A stretch of 37,962 nucleotides of DNA, from positions 1 to 37,962 of the forward strand of contig JAGAOU010000050.1 in assembly GCA_017623595.1 (NCBI GenBank), in the 5' to 3' direction. Positions 37,811 to 37,962 of the stretch are shown here, in pieces; the first letter of the stretch is position 1; each line of letters starts with the position of its first letter. The position numbers and the translations under genes are program-made. The stretch comes from Clostridia bacterium. GTDB taxonomy: Bacteria > Bacillota > Clostridia > Oscillospirales > UBA644. A model generated the notes under the pieces. The model was not told where the DNA came from and searched no databases. It was given only the letters and a program-made list of their open reading frames with translations.

Positions 37811-37962
37811 ATGGACACAAACGTTCGTCCCGAATCCATGGCCCGTATCACCACCCCCGAGCTGGCAAATGCCTTTATCGAGGAACAGGTAAAACAGATC
37901 CGCACTCAGGTAGGCGATAAAAAAGTGCTTCTTGCCCTCTCCGGCGGCGTGGACTCCTCGGT
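37811..37962 (+). CDS. guaA: GMP synthetase ATP-PPase subunit (start only)
   Basis: Fifty codons are visible before the right edge. ATG 37811 follows GGAGG. After about 17 residues the sequence reads [20 protein letters not shown] then ALSGGVDSS, the PP-loop of the GuaA synthetase domain; [16 protein letters not shown] is specific to GMP synthetase rather than NAD synthetase. The roughly 200-residue glutamine amidotransferase domain that normally precedes it is absent, so this appears to be a split GuaA that needs a separate amidotransferase or uses ammonia. Confidence 0.75.
   Translation, partial: MDTNVRPESMARITTPELANAFIEEQVKQIRTQVGDKKVLLALSGGVDSS

Noticed and set aside
1..37962. tRNA genes, CRISPR arrays, prophage or insertion sequences
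   Set aside because: GTTCGAA-type T-loop look-alikes at about 11493, 13290 and 25000 are not part of a cloverleaf (two lie inside genes), and no spaced repeats, transposase or integrase were seen.

Overview
The window looks like chromosome of an anaerobic, Gram-positive-type member of the Clostridia, probably an uncultured gut lineage. The basis is family-level and was read by eye: a TIGR03960/TIGR03936 radical-SAM pair, QueT under a preQ1-I riboswitch, a MecA-like adaptor, a Noc/ParB-like protein, TypA, TsaD, two OmpR-type two-component systems, strong AGGAGG ribosome sites, and many near-perfect TTGACA-17-TATAAT promoters. I found no rRNA, tRNA, CRISPR array, phage module or insertion sequence.

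Layout from left to right. (1) 1-1607: a secreted double-LamG protein, cut by the left edge. (2) 1773-6102: the radical-SAM pair, then a preQ1-I riboswitch, queT, galU and a small membrane protein, closed by a two-way terminator. (3) 6124-9762, minus strand: response regulator, histidine kinase and aldose-epimerase-like gene, in transcription order RR-HK-epimerase. (4) 9840-12748: a MecA-like gene divergent from tsaD, then a small unknown gene that converges on a Noc/ParB-like gene. (5) 13012-22254: a CDF metal exporter, typA flanked by two GH78-like proteins, and a MATE transporter. (6) 22291-22785: an XRE regulator divergent from an unassigned short transcript. (7) 22786-26964: a carbohydrate cluster with a divergent GpsA-like dehydrogenase, a DeoR regulator, an SGNH esterase and NagA. 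(8) 27071-29197, minus strand: a second two-component system with a long structured leader. (9) 29640-33908: a tiny Cys/Asp-rich membrane protein, a WYL regulator, an orphan short transcript and the tldD-tldE protease pair. (10) 34128-37962: a TIM-barrel isomerase with a CE15-like esterase, a stand-alone FakA-middle-domain protein, and a CofE-like ligase followed by the start of a GMP synthetase ATP-PPase subunit.

Themes. Housekeeping genes are interleaved with glycan-use functions: GH78-like, SGNH and CE15-like esterases, deacetylase, epimerase, isomerase and a LamG surface protein. Regulation is unusually readable. There is a preQ1 riboswitch whose tail contains the queT ribosome site, two oppositely oriented clusters of three 10-bp-phased TTGAAAA-type repeats around face-to-face gpsA/deoR promoters, and two promoter-to-terminator units with no recognised gene. 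These regulatory structures, plus the small stand-alone proteins, are the best candidates for something undescribed. I see no complete, clearly novel multi-gene system.
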